The translations under genes and the position numbers were made by a program. A stretch of 64,000 nucleotides of DNA, taken from assembly GCF_023895975.1 (NCBI RefSeq), contig NZ_JALBWM010000004.1:1-64000 (forward strand). Reading direction: 5' to 3'. This document shows, one piece after another, positions 50,863 to 60,623 of the stretch (within the stretch, counting starts at the first letter, position 1; every line of letters begins with the position of its first letter). The DNA is from Microbulbifer okhotskensis (lineage in GTDB: Bacteria > Pseudomonadota > Gammaproteobacteria > Pseudomonadales > Cellvibrionaceae). Under the pieces are notes generated by a model, which saw only the letters and a program-made list of their open reading frames with translations, did no database searches and was not told the DNA's origin.

Positions 50863-52059
50863 CTACCCTTTGCGGCTTTTGGCATATTCTTCATTGGCTT
50901 GCCAAACCCTCACCAGATTGGCACCTAATATTTTTTCAATATCATCTTTGCTATAACCTCGCTCCAGTAAACCTTGTACCAGATTCGGGTATTGAGAAAC
51001 ATCTTTTAAACCCGTTGGCAAGCTATCACCAACACCATCAAAGTCTGAACCGATTCCAATATGATCCACACCCACCAAGTTTCGAACATGATCAAAATGA
51101 TCAAGGACATCTTTTAAATCAGCGAAAATAAATTTTTCACTGGAAAGTTTGTCAGTAAATTCCTTCACTTCAGTACTATCTTTAGAAAACCCTTTATCCT
51201 TGATAAATTTCTCCACTGATGCACTGATTTCAGCATAAGAATCACGCGATATTTCGCTAATAAAAGTGGAGCCAAAATTAACCATAATTATGCCTCCATT
51301 ATCAGCGAGCGCTTTGATCATCTCATCACTCATATTTCGCTCAAATCCTGGGGTGAAATGTCGGGCAGAGGAATGCGAGGCAATTATAGGGACTGCGGAT
51401 AGGTCAACAACCTGCCAAAAAGCATCATCCGAAACATGCGATATATCTATCATAACCCCCTCTCGGTTCATTTCACGGACTAGCCGCTTGCCAAAAGCGC
51501 TCAAACCCTCCCAGGGACGATTTTCATCATAGGAGGAATCAGAAATATGATTACTCTTTGAATGAGTCAAAGTTATATATCGCACCCCTCTTTTAGAAAA
51601 GTGGCGCAGGTTTGCAAGATCTCCTTCAATGGGAGCGCCATTCTCTATTCCGAGCGGCAAAGAAATAAGTCCCGTCTTTACCTGAGCTTGTAGCTCCTGT
51701 ATAGATCGGGGTATAGCAAACTTATCAGGGTGCTTTTTTACCATCGCTTCCACCTTATCTATCAGTGAATCGGCATAAGATTTTGCATTGCCCTGAGCTT
51801 CCTTCTCAGCTGGTACATAAATAGACATAAATGGTGCATTCAATCCTCCGATCTTGGCCCGCGGAAAATCGAAATCCCCTCCTTTTGTACTAACCCCAAC
51901 ATCTTCCTCACTATGAGTTAACCGGTAGGGAACATCCACATGTCCATCAATAATAAGATGCTTTTTTGTCAGTTCTTCTGCCAGATTTTTGTTTTCTCCT
52001 GAGAACACAAAACCACTAGCGACAATACATAAGGCACCGGCTAAAAAGTTGGCTTTCAA
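50863..52059 (-). CDS. membrane dipeptidase (M19 renal dipeptidase family)
   Basis: 398 residues with an N-terminal signal peptide. The binuclear zinc site is recognisable: 'DGHVDVP' (His-x-Asp, about residue 39), 'LGIENGAPI' (bridging Glu, about 137), 'IIASHSSARHF' (His, about 228) and 'GIGSDFDG' (Asp). M19 enzymes hydrolyse dipeptides, including those with D-residues, in the periplasm. Confidence 0.93.
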   Translation of the reverse strand: MKANFLAGALCIVASGFVFSGENKNLAEELTKKHLIIDGHVDVPYRLTHSEEDVGVSTKGGDFDFPRAKIGGLNAPFMSIYVPAEKEAQGNAKSYADSLIDKVEAMVKKHPDKFAIPRSIQELQAQVKTGLISLPLGIENGAPIEGDLANLRHFSKRGVRYITLTHSKSNHISDSSYDENRPWEGLSAFGKRLVREMNREGVMIDISHVSDDAFWQVVDLSAVPIIASHSSARHFTPGFERNMSDEMIKALADNGGIIMVNFGSTFISEISRDSYAEISASVEKFIKDKGFSKDSTEVKEFTDKLSSEKFIFADLKDVLDHFDHVRNLVGVDHIGIGSDFDGVGDSLPTGLKDVSQYPNLVQGLLERGYSKDDIEKILGANLVRVWQANEEYAKSRKG

Positions 52060-52292
52060 TTTATAATCTCCTTAAATGATCTATTAGAAATAATTTTCAA
52101 CTCTGATTTCATCAAACGACTACTATCTTTAAGCTATGTTTTTAATACCTCATTTAAAGCAGTTAAGCCAGAAGAGGATTCGGAAATGTCTTTCAGACCG
52201 TAGTGAATTGGCAGATTCTCAGGGTACTACTAGAACATCTCTAAAATGGAGCTGTGAACTGATACCGAAAGGGTGCCTTAGACAGTATTGCT
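52060..52292. other. short AT-rich intergenic
   Basis: About 230 bases between the M19 and CPBP genes. A 67-codon plus-strand frame starting at 52136 overlaps the CPBP 3' end and has no ribosome-binding site, so it is not called. Nothing else seen. Confidence 0.45.
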
Positions 52293-53084
52293 CTATCCTG
52301 GCAGGGGATATGGCAATAACAGAATGTGCAGGAGGTTGACTCCCCAATGTGCAAATACGCAAATCCAAAAATTTTGCCGTAGATACCAGAGCAAGGCATA
52401 GGATAAAGAAGCAAATCCTAATAACAAGAATGCCGCAATATCTGTAGACCTACCTCCATGAAGTAGTACAAATATACAAGCTACCATTGGCACGGATAAC
52501 CAGCGCCATCCTCCCAATACTTCCCCAGCTCCTCGCTGCAAGATCCAGCGAAAAAATCCTTCTTCGCTAATACAAACAACCAGTAAATTGATTAACGCAT
52601 ATATTAGTATTGCCCATGAAAACTTTAAGGACAAAGGGTAGATGAAAAGCCCAACGAGAATAGGAAGCGATATCGCTAAAAGAAGGAATGGTAAATCAGA
52701 AAATCGGAATGATTGTCTTAATCGCAGCATAAAAGCCAGCAACGCGATTGCAATGACCGCCTTCCCACCATTTAAGTTCGCATAGACCAAGTTACCATCC
52801 GCATCTGAATAAGGAGCAGTAATCTGTATATGTTCACCTCCTGGTAGAAAATTAAGACCTGTAACCAGCATTAATACAGCCACAGAAACAAATGACAGAG
52901 CGCGTTTCCAGCCGCTACTAGACTCTATTGCCACCAAAGCAATCCACGTCAGAGGAGCAACAAGCCCGGTCCAACCAAATGGGATAATACATAACAATAA
53001 TAACAGGGGGGCCGCCCAGGGGCTAATTTTTCGTACTTGCCCCGGGTATTGATCTGCCTGTTTATCGACTACCCCATTTCGCAT
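52293..53084 (-). CDS. CPBP-family intramembrane metalloprotease
   Basis: 263 residues, about seven or eight membrane segments. The CPBP/Abi motifs are intact: 'SEEGFFRWIL' (EExxxR, about residue 171), 'FVLLHGG' (FxxxH, about 206) and 'FAHWGVNLLH' (HxxxN, about 247). These proteases process membrane proteins or peptides such as bacteriocin or prenylated substrates. AAGGGAAAT precedes the ATG. It lies beside the oxidase assembly genes, but a functional link is not evident. Confidence 0.88.
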   Translation of the reverse strand: MRNGVVDKQADQYPGQVRKISPWAAPLLLLLCIIPFGWTGLVAPLTWIALVAIESSSGWKRALSFVSVAVLMLVTGLNFLPGGEHIQITAPYSDADGNLVYANLNGGKAVIAIALLAFMLRLRQSFRFSDLPFLLLAISLPILVGLFIYPLSLKFSWAILIYALINLLVVCISEEGFFRWILQRGAGEVLGGWRWLSVPMVACIFVLLHGGRSTDIAAFLLLGFASLSYALLWYLRQNFWICVFAHWGVNLLHILLLPYPLPG

Positions 53085-53135
53085 TATTTCCCTTATAACT
53101 CTGCCGCTTGTTTAATCAAAAAACAAAAGATTACA

Positions 53136-53822
53136 TTACCCTTTAAATGTTGCTCGTATTGATCTATAGGTCAACTTCATCTTTGCTGGATCTAAAGGAG
53201 CTTTGAAAAAGGCATGATAATGTCCGCGAGGATTAATTAGAACAACTTGTGATCCATGATCTATCGTATAGCCCCCATCCTCTAGAGTTACTTTATTGAA
53301 AGGTACATTAAGCTGCGTTGCGAATCTTTTCAATTTAAAAAAATCACCGGTAATACCACGAAATTCTTGATTAAAATAACGAACATAGTGACTCAACTGT
53401 TCAGGATTGTCCCTGCCTGGATCGACAGAAACAAGAACAACATCCGTATTTTCCTTGGTGTTCCGATCTAACGTTTTATAGAAGGTATTGAGTGTGGATA
53501 AAGTTGTCGGGCATATATCTGGACAATGGGTAAAACCAAAAAATACCAACGTCCACCGGCCTTGAAAATTTTCCGTGTGGAAAGGTTTACTGTCATCAGA
53601 TAATAGTTCAATGTTATCTATTACCCTCGGACGTTGTAGCTTTACAGTTCCATTAATCCTTAGCTCAGTATCGCTGATTACTCGGGGTTGTCCTAACTTG
53701 TGCATAAACCCAGCAAGTACAGCCAGTATAAATACGAGAAGAACAGAAACAGTAATCCTAATTCCACGCTTTTGATTATTCAAGGCAGTGTGCTTTTCCA
53801 TACCCATTGATTGATTTTTCAT
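53136..53822 (-). CDS. SCO-family copper chaperone
   Basis: 228 residues. One N-terminal membrane anchor (about residues 22-41) and a thioredoxin-like domain with the copper site 'THCPDICPTT' (CxxxC, about residue 99) and the distal His in 'DHGSQVVLINP' (about 190). SCO proteins deliver copper to the CuA centre of oxidase subunit II. It closes the oxidase assembly group seven bases after ctaB. Confidence 0.93.
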   Translation of the reverse strand: MKNQSMGMEKHTALNNQKRGIRITVSVLLVFILAVLAGFMHKLGQPRVISDTELRINGTVKLQRPRVIDNIELLSDDSKPFHTENFQGRWTLVFFGFTHCPDICPTTLSTLNTFYKTLDRNTKENTDVVLVSVDPGRDNPEQLSHYVRYFNQEFRGITGDFFKLKRFATQLNVPFNKVTLEDGGYTIDHGSQVVLINPRGHYHAFFKAPLDPAKMKLTYRSIRATFKG

Positions 53823-53829
53823 TTATGCC

Positions 53830-54723
53830 TCATACAGCAACTAAATAGTGATCCAAAAGCATGATGCAAAATAGAGCCATTAGATAGATTATGGAATACC
53901 TAAAAGTTTCAATGCCGGCATTTGGATTTCTCCCTAGAAGCATAATGAAACTCCAGTAAATAAACCCGAGACCGAGCACTACAGCACCAAGTAGATAGAG
54001 CCAGCCAAACATTGCGGTAGCAAATGGCAATAGACTTACCGCCAATAAGATGAAGGAGTACAGAACAATATTCAGGTTTGTGTAAGGAATACCGTGAGTG
54101 ACTGGCAACATGGGTACATCCGCACGCGCATATTCTTCTTTGCGGTGTACCGCCAATGCCCAAAAATGTGGCGGCGTCCATGCAAAGATAATCAGCATCA
54201 ATAACAATGCATGGCCATGAATCTCTCCAGTAACCGCCGTCCAGCCCAAAAGAGGTGGTGCTGCCCCGGCGAGACCACCAATCACAATATTTTGAGGGGT
54301 AGCCCGCTTAAGAAACATGGTATAAATAACTGCATAGCCAAGTAATGATATTAGAGTTAGCCAGGCAGTTAGAACATTGACAAAAACCAATAGAACAGAC
54401 ATCCCCGCGATGCCGAGTGTCAGTGCAAATATTATTGCCCTGCGCGGTTCAACTCTGCCTTTGGCGATTGGCCGATTACTGGTTCGTGCCATTTTTATAT
54501 CGATATGTCGATCAACCAAGTGATTCACTGCCGCCGCACTACCGGCACACAATGCAATGCCCAGATTTCCAAATATCAATATATCTATTGGAACCATTCC
54601 AGGCACAGCCAATAGCATCCCAATTAAAGAGGTTAGGAGCATTAACATAACTACGCGAGGCTTGGTTAATTCATAATAATCGCGCCACTGCAGGTCGGTA
54701 ATCCGGGCTGTATTGATGGCCAT
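53830..54723 (-). CDS. ctaB: protoheme IX farnesyltransferase (heme O synthase)
   Basis: About 297 residues, UbiA superfamily, nine or so membrane helices. The prenyl-diphosphate sites are visible as 'NHLVDRHIDIKMARTSNRP' (about residues 68-86) and a second acidic-poor region later. It converts heme B to heme O. AGGTG precedes the ATG at 54723; a GTG two codons upstream is the alternative. Lies with ctaA. Confidence 0.94.
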   Translation of the reverse strand: MAINTARITDLQWRDYYELTKPRVVMLMLLTSLIGMLLAVPGMVPIDILIFGNLGIALCAGSAAAVNHLVDRHIDIKMARTSNRPIAKGRVEPRRAIIFALTLGIAGMSVLLVFVNVLTAWLTLISLLGYAVIYTMFLKRATPQNIVIGGLAGAAPPLLGWTAVTGEIHGHALLLMLIIFAWTPPHFWALAVHRKEEYARADVPMLPVTHGIPYTNLNIVLYSFILLAVSLLPFATAMFGWLYLLGAVVLGLGFIYWSFIMLLGRNPNAGIETFRYSIIYLMALFCIMLLDHYLVAV

Positions 54724-54769
54724 AGTCACACCTACTATTCAGTTTATCTATTGTTTTTTTAATATCTAT

Positions 54770-55849
54770 TCATGAATCAAGCGTTATTGCACTTTCTTGT
54801 ACGCTTCTCCCAAGTTGAATCTCATCCCGATCAATTCTGGCTGCCTTCAATATACCTATTCGATATATAAAAGTCAGAATACTTAATAACAGAAGGGCTG
54901 CTCCCGCATTGTGGGCAACTGCAATACCTAAGGGTAAAAACATAACGACATTAGCAATCCCCAAACTCAACTGGAGAGTTAGCACTCCAGAAAGCCAAAT
55001 AGCCCAACGAATTGCTCCGGTACGCCATGTATAAGTGGCCAGGATAAGAACGATTAAAGTCACTAGTAGGCCCCCTAAACGATGCGCGAAATGAATAGCC
55101 GTGCGGGCATCATTTTCGAGTGCTCCCCCTAAATAATTGGGACCAATTTTTTGGGTGATGTTAAATCCTGCCGAAAAATCGGCTCTGGGCAACCATTCGC
55201 CGTGACAAGTTGGGAAATCTGGACAAGCCAGTGCCGCATAATTAGAACTGGTCCAGCCACCTAAAGCTATTTGCAGTATCACTACTACAACTGCAACTAG
55301 TGCCAAAGGTCGTAGACGTTTTAAAGCCCGAAGTTGCTCTATGGGTACACGCCACTCACGTTGGTGTAATCTCTCGTAAATAATCCACAACAAGGATAAC
55401 GTTGCCATACCTCCGAGTAAATGTGCTGTTACTACCTGGGGCCACAACTTTAGTGTCACTGTCCACATACCAAACGCAGCTTGTAGTAAGATAACCAATA
55501 ATAGAATATGCGTTTGCTTAAAGGTTGGGGTATTTGGATTTTTCCACATCAGGAAAACTAGAAAACCTACCAGCAGAAGTAGGGTACCTGCGAAATATCG
55601 GTGCACCATTTCTGGCCAAGTCTTACTGGCATCAACCGGTGATTCTGGATATACACTATTAGCCGCTCTAATCTCACTTTGTTCGACTGGCCAAGTCAGA
55701 TGTCCATAACACCCTGGCCAATCTGGACAACCCAAACCCGCATCCACTAAGCGGGTAAATGCTCCTAAAGTGACAACGACGACTGTAATAACACATGCAG
55801 CCCCTACAATACACTGTGTTAACCGCTTGAGTGATTTTTGAGTGTGCAT
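54770..55849 (-). CDS. ctaA: heme A synthase (COX15/CtaA family)
   Basis: 359 residues with eight membrane segments. Conserved His residues appear in 'EMVHRYFAG' (about 80), 'TAHLLGG', 'IHFAHRLGG' (about 254) and 'AVAHNAGAAL' (about 316). Paired loop cysteines include 'GLGCPDWPGCYG' (about 38) and 'LACPDFPTCHG' (about 212). It oxidises heme O to heme A for the aa3 oxidase. Confidence 0.95.
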   Translation of the reverse strand: MHTQKSLKRLTQCIVGAACVITVVVVTLGAFTRLVDAGLGCPDWPGCYGHLTWPVEQSEIRAANSVYPESPVDASKTWPEMVHRYFAGTLLLLVGFLVFLMWKNPNTPTFKQTHILLLVILLQAAFGMWTVTLKLWPQVVTAHLLGGMATLSLLWIIYERLHQREWRVPIEQLRALKRLRPLALVAVVVVILQIALGGWTSSNYAALACPDFPTCHGEWLPRADFSAGFNITQKIGPNYLGGALENDARTAIHFAHRLGGLLVTLIVLILATYTWRTGAIRWAIWLSGVLTLQLSLGIANVVMFLPLGIAVAHNAGAALLLLSILTFIYRIGILKAARIDRDEIQLGRSVQESAITLDS

Positions 55850-55867
55850 CTAGCGAAACTCCATCCA

Positions 55868-56506
55868 TTATTTCTCGTAGGAGTATTTCAATAACCGTTT
55901 TATATCTTTCAATAGCTGATTTCCACTATGCTGGCTATCATAAGCCATCATTGCAAATCCTTCCTGGTCAACAAGAATCGTTTTAGTTAAGGCAACCCGG
56001 TCATTGTCTGTATTTTCTAATAATTCAAGAAATGTATTACTATTTAAACTAACAATTTTTAATTTAGGATGCTCTATCTGCAACTGTTTTTGTCTCTTGC
56101 TATCAAGCATTTCACTGACGACAAGAACACGCTCTACACGATTGGCTTTATCACCAAGACGAATATGTACTTGTCTACTAATGTACAGTAAATCTTCACA
56201 ATCTTTTCCACAATCTCTATCACTTAAGATCAGATAGCGCCACTTTGCGGAATTTCTAGTAATTATTGGTAGCTCCTCTCCATGCTTAATAATTTTAATA
56301 GTATTAATATCAAATGCTGGTTGTAATAGCTCACCTTGATTTGCGGTATTATTCGGCATACCGATACCCGTATAAAAAACAATATATGCAGCTACGATTG
56401 GAAGAACCACCGATGCAATAATGGAAATACTCTGTATCTTCCTCCCACCAAATAAAGTTTTTTTCACATTTTTTTCTGGTGGCGTCGAGTGGATACTATT
56501 TTTCAC
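55868..56506 (-). CDS. membrane-anchored protein of the oxidase cluster
   Basis: 212 residues. One membrane helix (about 27-47) precedes a soluble domain with a thioredoxin-like flavour: 'RYLILSDRDCGKDCEDLLYI' (about residues 89-108, CxxxC) and 'KTILVDQEGFAMMAYDS' (about 170). It resembles an SCO-like fold. Proteins like this are common between surf1 and ctaA. It overlaps the surf1 3' end by 11 bases. Exact role unknown. Confidence 0.75.
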   Translation of the reverse strand: MKNSIHSTPPEKNVKKTLFGGRKIQSISIIASVVLPIVAAYIVFYTGIGMPNNTANQGELLQPAFDINTIKIIKHGEELPIITRNSAKWRYLILSDRDCGKDCEDLLYISRQVHIRLGDKANRVERVLVVSEMLDSKRQKQLQIEHPKLKIVSLNSNTFLELLENTDNDRVALTKTILVDQEGFAMMAYDSQHSGNQLLKDIKRLLKYSYEK

Positions 56507-57269
56507 TTTTAAAATCCCTATTTTTGTTGCTGCATATCTTATATTTTATATTTTGTACAAACCTAGTTGCTGTATACGCCCAAAGAAAGAGTATTGCGAT
56601 AGCCATCGAAAACCACTGAAAAGCATAGGCTCTATGTCTTTCTGGTCCGCTATTCAAAAAATTCCACTCTGTTACTAGTGCCGTTGCTGAGTCAGCAAAT
56701 AACCGCACAGACCAATTTTTTTCTGACACATGCAAACCTTGAGTGAAATTTCTGTCAACTTTTTGAATTCTTCTATTTAATTTATCAGAAAGAGGAGGAT
56801 TTAGATTACTAATAGAATCGACTGGGTATAAATAACCATGCACCAGGTGAAACCCTTTTTGGATATTTAATTTAGGTAAAGATTTCCTGCCATCCCCAAG
56901 GGCCACCCAGCCGCGGTTGATTAGCCAGTTAGAGTCTGGTGTTGAGAAAACTTGAAGAACTTCATAACCAACTCGACCATTTCGCGTTCGATTATCTAAA
57001 AAATAGATCGCATCTTGATAATAGCCATATAATTTGACCGTTCTATAGGCCCTAAGGTCAGATAGATCTTCAGGCATTTGAGGCTGAGCAGAAAGCCTTG
57101 CATCCATCTCTGTTTGCAGAATTGTTTTTTGCTCTGCTCTTTGTAGTTGCCAGACAGCTAGCAGAATGAATAGAAAAAACATACCCACTGAAAAGATAGT
57201 GATGGGCCAATTGCGAATCAGTGGTAAACTGAATTTTTTCGCGAAAACTGATGGTGTCTCTACTTTCAT
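56496..57269 (-). CDS. SURF1-family oxidase assembly protein
   Basis: About 257 residues. Two membrane helices, near residues 21-40 and 228-245, flank a periplasmic domain with the family segments 'LLAVWQLQRAEQKT' (about 34) and 'WLINRGWVALGDG' (about 119). SURF1 proteins help insert heme A into subunit I. ATG at 57269 is preferred over a TTG two codons upstream. Confidence 0.88.
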   Translation of the reverse strand: MKVETPSVFAKKFSLPLIRNWPITIFSVGMFFLFILLAVWQLQRAEQKTILQTEMDARLSAQPQMPEDLSDLRAYRTVKLYGYYQDAIYFLDNRTRNGRVGYEVLQVFSTPDSNWLINRGWVALGDGRKSLPKLNIQKGFHLVHGYLYPVDSISNLNPPLSDKLNRRIQKVDRNFTQGLHVSEKNWSVRLFADSATALVTEWNFLNSGPERHRAYAFQWFSMAIAILFLWAYTATRFVQNIKYKICSNKNRDFKSEK

Positions 57270-57300
57270 GTGCAACTACATAAATAATGGAAAATAATAA

Positions 57301-57525
57301 ATGTGGCTGAAAATTGTTATTGCTATTTTGTTCCTATCAGTGCTTATTAGTCTGTCAAGCGCTCTTTTTTTTCTGTTGAAAGATATTGGAACCACTCAAT
57401 CCAAACGTACACTTTATGCACTGGGCATCAGAATTTTTCTTGCTGTTCTGCTACTAATTTCTATTTGGTACGGCTTTGAAAGCGGTATTCTTTCAAAGAC
57501 TGCTCCCTGGGCAGACAAATATTAA
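57301..57525 (+). CDS. DUF2909-like twin-transmembrane protein
   Basis: 74 residues, two membrane helices (about 3-26 and 43-60) with a short basic loop. It matches the small DUF2909-type protein usually found opposite surf1 in oxidase clusters. Transcribed against the rest of the cluster, 31 bases from surf1. Function unknown. Confidence 0.8.
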   Translation: MWLKIVIAILFLSVLISLSSALFFLLKDIGTTQSKRTLYALGIRIFLAVLLLISIWYGFESGILSKTAPWADKY

Positions 57526-57530
57526 TTTAG

Positions 57531-57580
57531 TATTAGCCTTCCTTTGATGTGATTTCAGCACACAAAGAAAGGCTCTAATA
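57531..57580. terminator. long hairpin between DUF2909 and subunit III genes
   Basis: TATTAGCCTT...AAGGCTCTAATA with inner CTTTG/CAAAG and TGTG/CACA pairs forms a nearly continuous stem of about 20 bp filling the entire 55-base gap between the two convergent stops. Likely a bidirectional terminator. Confidence 0.7.
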
Positions 57581-58471
57581 CTATGCACCCAAAACGTAGA
57601 CAAAAATGAACAATCCCACCCAAACCACATCCACAAAGTGCCAATACCAGCTGGCAGCCTCAAATCCAAAATGATCATCAGGCTTAAAATGATTGGCGAT
57701 CACTGATCTTAGCAGCATGATAAGTAGCATTATGGTACCAAGCGTAACGTGTGCCCCATGGAAACCCGTTAGCATAAAGAAGGTTGTTCCATAAATCCCA
57801 GACTCTAGTGTTAATCCTAGATGTTGGTACGCCTCATAGTACTCCTTGGCTTGTAGGAAAATAAACATCCCGCCCAGAGCTACCGTTAGCGCCAGCAAAA
57901 TATTAAAATTTTTCCTTTGATTTTTCTTCAAAAAAACATGCGCAAAATGCACAGTAATACTGGAGGTTAGAAGAATCATGGTATTCCATAGCGGTAGATG
58001 CCATGGATCAATTACATCTTTAGGGCCCATTACTTTTGCTGTTTCACCATGGACAGCTGCATCTGGGGTTACATATAGGGGCCAGCTACTTTCAAACCCC
58101 TCCCAAAGCATATTCGAAATACCCCGGTCTCCCTCACCACCCAGCCATGGCACCGTGAAATTTCTAATGTAATACAGTGCGCCAAAGAAAGCGGCAAAGA
58201 ACATCACTTCAGAAAAGATGAACCATCCCATGCCCCACACATAGGATCTTTTCAGTTGGGCGCTATTTAAACCCGCCATATTTTCCTTGATCACCGCTGC
58301 AAACCAGAACCACAAGACCGCTGACATCGTCAAGGCGCCGGTGAAGAAAATATATGAACTTCCGCCAGTGATCCAATTAGCCGCACCGAAGGCAATCATG
58401 AATAGACCTAGCGTTGCAAAAATTGGAAGCTTAGACTGCTCTGGAACGTAATAACTGCTTTCACTCGCCAT
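57581..58471 (-). CDS. ctaE: cytochrome c oxidase subunit III
   Basis: 296 residues, seven membrane segments. Subunit III landmarks 'GFHGAHVTLGTIMLL' (about 238) and 'FEAASWYWHFVDVVWVGLF' (about 273) are clear. Subunit III stabilises proton uptake in aa3 oxidases. Follows ctaG by five bases. Confidence 0.96.
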   Translation of the reverse strand: MASESSYYVPEQSKLPIFATLGLFMIAFGAANWITGGSSYIFFTGALTMSAVLWFWFAAVIKENMAGLNSAQLKRSYVWGMGWFIFSEVMFFAAFFGALYYIRNFTVPWLGGEGDRGISNMLWEGFESSWPLYVTPDAAVHGETAKVMGPKDVIDPWHLPLWNTMILLTSSITVHFAHVFLKKNQRKNFNILLALTVALGGMFIFLQAKEYYEAYQHLGLTLESGIYGTTFFMLTGFHGAHVTLGTIMLLIMLLRSVIANHFKPDDHFGFEAASWYWHFVDVVWVGLFIFVYVLGA

Positions 58472-58476
58472 AGTAT

Positions 58477-59049
58477 TTATCCCTCTCGCTCGGGGTCGAT
58501 CTCATTCTTATCAGTTTTATTGGCAAATCTTTCCGTCACATCAAACAGAGTATAGGAAAGAGTTATTGTATTAATACCGTCAGGAAGATCTGGATCTACG
58601 ATAAAACGCAATGGTAATTCGGCACTTTCTCCCGCCATTAATTCCTGTTGGTTAAAGCAAAAGCATTCTGTTTTATGGAAATACTGCGCCGCCTTAAATG
58701 GAACCAGGCTTGGGATTGCCTGGGCGACCATATTTCTTGAAGTACTGTTAGCGGCAATAAACACCATATCTTTAACTTCACCAGGATGAACTTTCATCGA
58801 TATGACGCTTGGTCGAAATTCCCATGGCATATTCTCGTTGTTGGTAGCAACGAATTGAACGGTAACTATCCTGCTTTTATCGACGGTCGCTGGTACCGCT
58901 TGATAACGTCCGCCAGTCTTTCCATTTAATCCAGTAATTTCACAGAATGCATCATAGATTGGCGGCAAAATAAAAATAGAGAAAACTAACATGCTGGCTG
59001 CAAACGCCAGCAGTTTGATGGAAATCTTTGTATTTTCTCCGATTCTCAT
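58477..59049 (-). CDS. ctaG: cytochrome c oxidase assembly protein CtaG/Cox11
   Basis: 190 residues, one N-terminal membrane helix (about 13-33) and a periplasmic immunoglobulin-like domain. The copper site 'KTECFCFNQQEL' (CxC, about residue 124) is intact. Cox11 supplies CuB of subunit I. It lies three bases after the subunit I stop. Confidence 0.94.
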   Translation of the reverse strand: MRIGENTKISIKLLAFAASMLVFSIFILPPIYDAFCEITGLNGKTGGRYQAVPATVDKSRIVTVQFVATNNENMPWEFRPSVISMKVHPGEVKDMVFIAANSTSRNMVAQAIPSLVPFKAAQYFHKTECFCFNQQELMAGESAELPLRFIVDPDLPDGINTITLSYTLFDVTERFANKTDKNEIDPEREG

Positions 59050-59052
59050 AGG

Positions 59053-60603
59053 TTAGCGAATAACCGGTGGTGTACTAAAAGTGTGATAGGGAGCCGGTGA
59101 AGGTACGGTCCATTCCAAGCCTTCTGGATTATCCCAAACTTCATCAGAGGCTTTCTTGCCACCCATCACTGTGCGCACAACATTAAATAGGAATACGATC
59201 TGTGCTGCACCAAACAAAAATGCACCAATACTGGAAATTTGATTAAAATCAGCAAACTGCAGTGCATAATCCGGAATGCGTCTTGGCATACCAGCGAGAC
59301 CGACAAAATGCATTGGGAAGAAGGTGACATTTAGACCTATAAACGCCAGCCAGAAATGTACTTTCCCCATGACTTCGCTATACATATTCCCGGTCCACTT
59401 TGGCAGCCAGTAATAGACCCCAGCAGTGATGGAGAAAATTGCTCCAGGAACCAGTACATAGTGAAAGTGGGCAACAACAAAGTAGGTATCATGATATTGA
59501 AAATCGGCTGGAGCAATCGCTAGCATTAAGCCGGAAAAACCACCGATTGCAAACAGAATTATGAACGCAATTGCAAACAACATTGGAGTTTCGAAAGTCA
59601 TGGACCCGCGAAACATGGTTGAGACCCAGTTAAAAATTTTCACTCCGGTGGGTACGGCAATCAACATTGTGGCATACATAAAGAATAGCTCACCGGCAAT
59701 CGGCATCCCCACAGTGAACATATGATGCGCCCATACGATAAAGCTCAAAAATGCGATGGCTGCCGTTGCATAAACCATGGAGCTATATCCAAACAGTGGC
59801 TTTCTAGCAAAGGTTGGAATAATTGCAGAGATGATACCAAAGGCTGGCAAGATCATGATGTAAACTTCTGGATGGCCGAAGAACCAAAATACATGCTGGA
59901 ACAATACCGGGTCGCCGCCGCCTGCCGCACTAAAGAAACTCGTTCCAAAATGTATGTCCATTAACATCATGGTCACAACACCAGCCAAAACCGGCATTAC
60001 TGCAATCAATAGGTAGGCGGTTATTAGCCAGGTCCATACGAATAGCGGCATTTTCATCAGGGTCATACCCGGAGCACGCATATTCAGGATTGTTGCAATA
60101 ATATTGATCGCTCCCATAATCGAGGATGCACCCATTATATGGATGGCAAAGATAAAGAAGGTCACACTGGGTGGGGCATACTCAGTAGATAGCGGGGCAT
60201 AAAATGTCCATCCAAAATTTGGAGCGCCCCCTTCCATAAATAGCGTGGAAGCCAGCATGGCAAAAGCAAAAGGAAGAATCCAAAAGCTCCAGTTATTCAT
60301 GCGTGGTAATGCCATATCGGGTGCACCTATCATCATCGGAAGCATCCAGTTTGCCAGGCCGACAAAGGCTGGCATGACTGCTCCAAATACCATGATAAGG
60401 CCATGCATAGTTGTCATTTGGTTAAAGAATTCCGGCTGAACAATTTGCAAGCCGGGTTCAAACAGTTCGGCACGTATGACAAGGGCCATACACCCACCGA
60501 GTAAGAACATTGCAAAGCTGAACCACAAATACATAGAACCGATATCTTTGTGGTTGGTTGTATAGAGCCAACGCTTTAAACCGGGCTGAGGGCCATGTGC
60601 CAT
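59053..60603 (-). CDS. ctaD: cytochrome c oxidase subunit I (aa3-type)
   Basis: 516 residues, 12 membrane helices. The low-spin heme ligand region 'MTTMHGLIMVFGA' (about 62), CuB His and cross-linked Tyr in 'FGHPEVYIMILP' (about 235), paired His in 'WAHHMFTVG' and the heme ligands in 'DTYFVVAHFHYVLVPG' (about 370) are all present. It is the catalytic core reducing O2. Confidence 0.98.
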   Translation of the reverse strand: MAHGPQPGLKRWLYTTNHKDIGSMYLWFSFAMFLLGGCMALVIRAELFEPGLQIVQPEFFNQMTTMHGLIMVFGAVMPAFVGLANWMLPMMIGAPDMALPRMNNWSFWILPFAFAMLASTLFMEGGAPNFGWTFYAPLSTEYAPPSVTFFIFAIHIMGASSIMGAINIIATILNMRAPGMTLMKMPLFVWTWLITAYLLIAVMPVLAGVVTMMLMDIHFGTSFFSAAGGGDPVLFQHVFWFFGHPEVYIMILPAFGIISAIIPTFARKPLFGYSSMVYATAAIAFLSFIVWAHHMFTVGMPIAGELFFMYATMLIAVPTGVKIFNWVSTMFRGSMTFETPMLFAIAFIILFAIGGFSGLMLAIAPADFQYHDTYFVVAHFHYVLVPGAIFSITAGVYYWLPKWTGNMYSEVMGKVHFWLAFIGLNVTFFPMHFVGLAGMPRRIPDYALQFADFNQISSIGAFLFGAAQIVFLFNVVRTVMGGKKASDEVWDNPEGLEWTVPSPAPYHTFSTPPVIR

Positions 60604-60623
60604 TGTAAAATTCCTCCGAGCGC

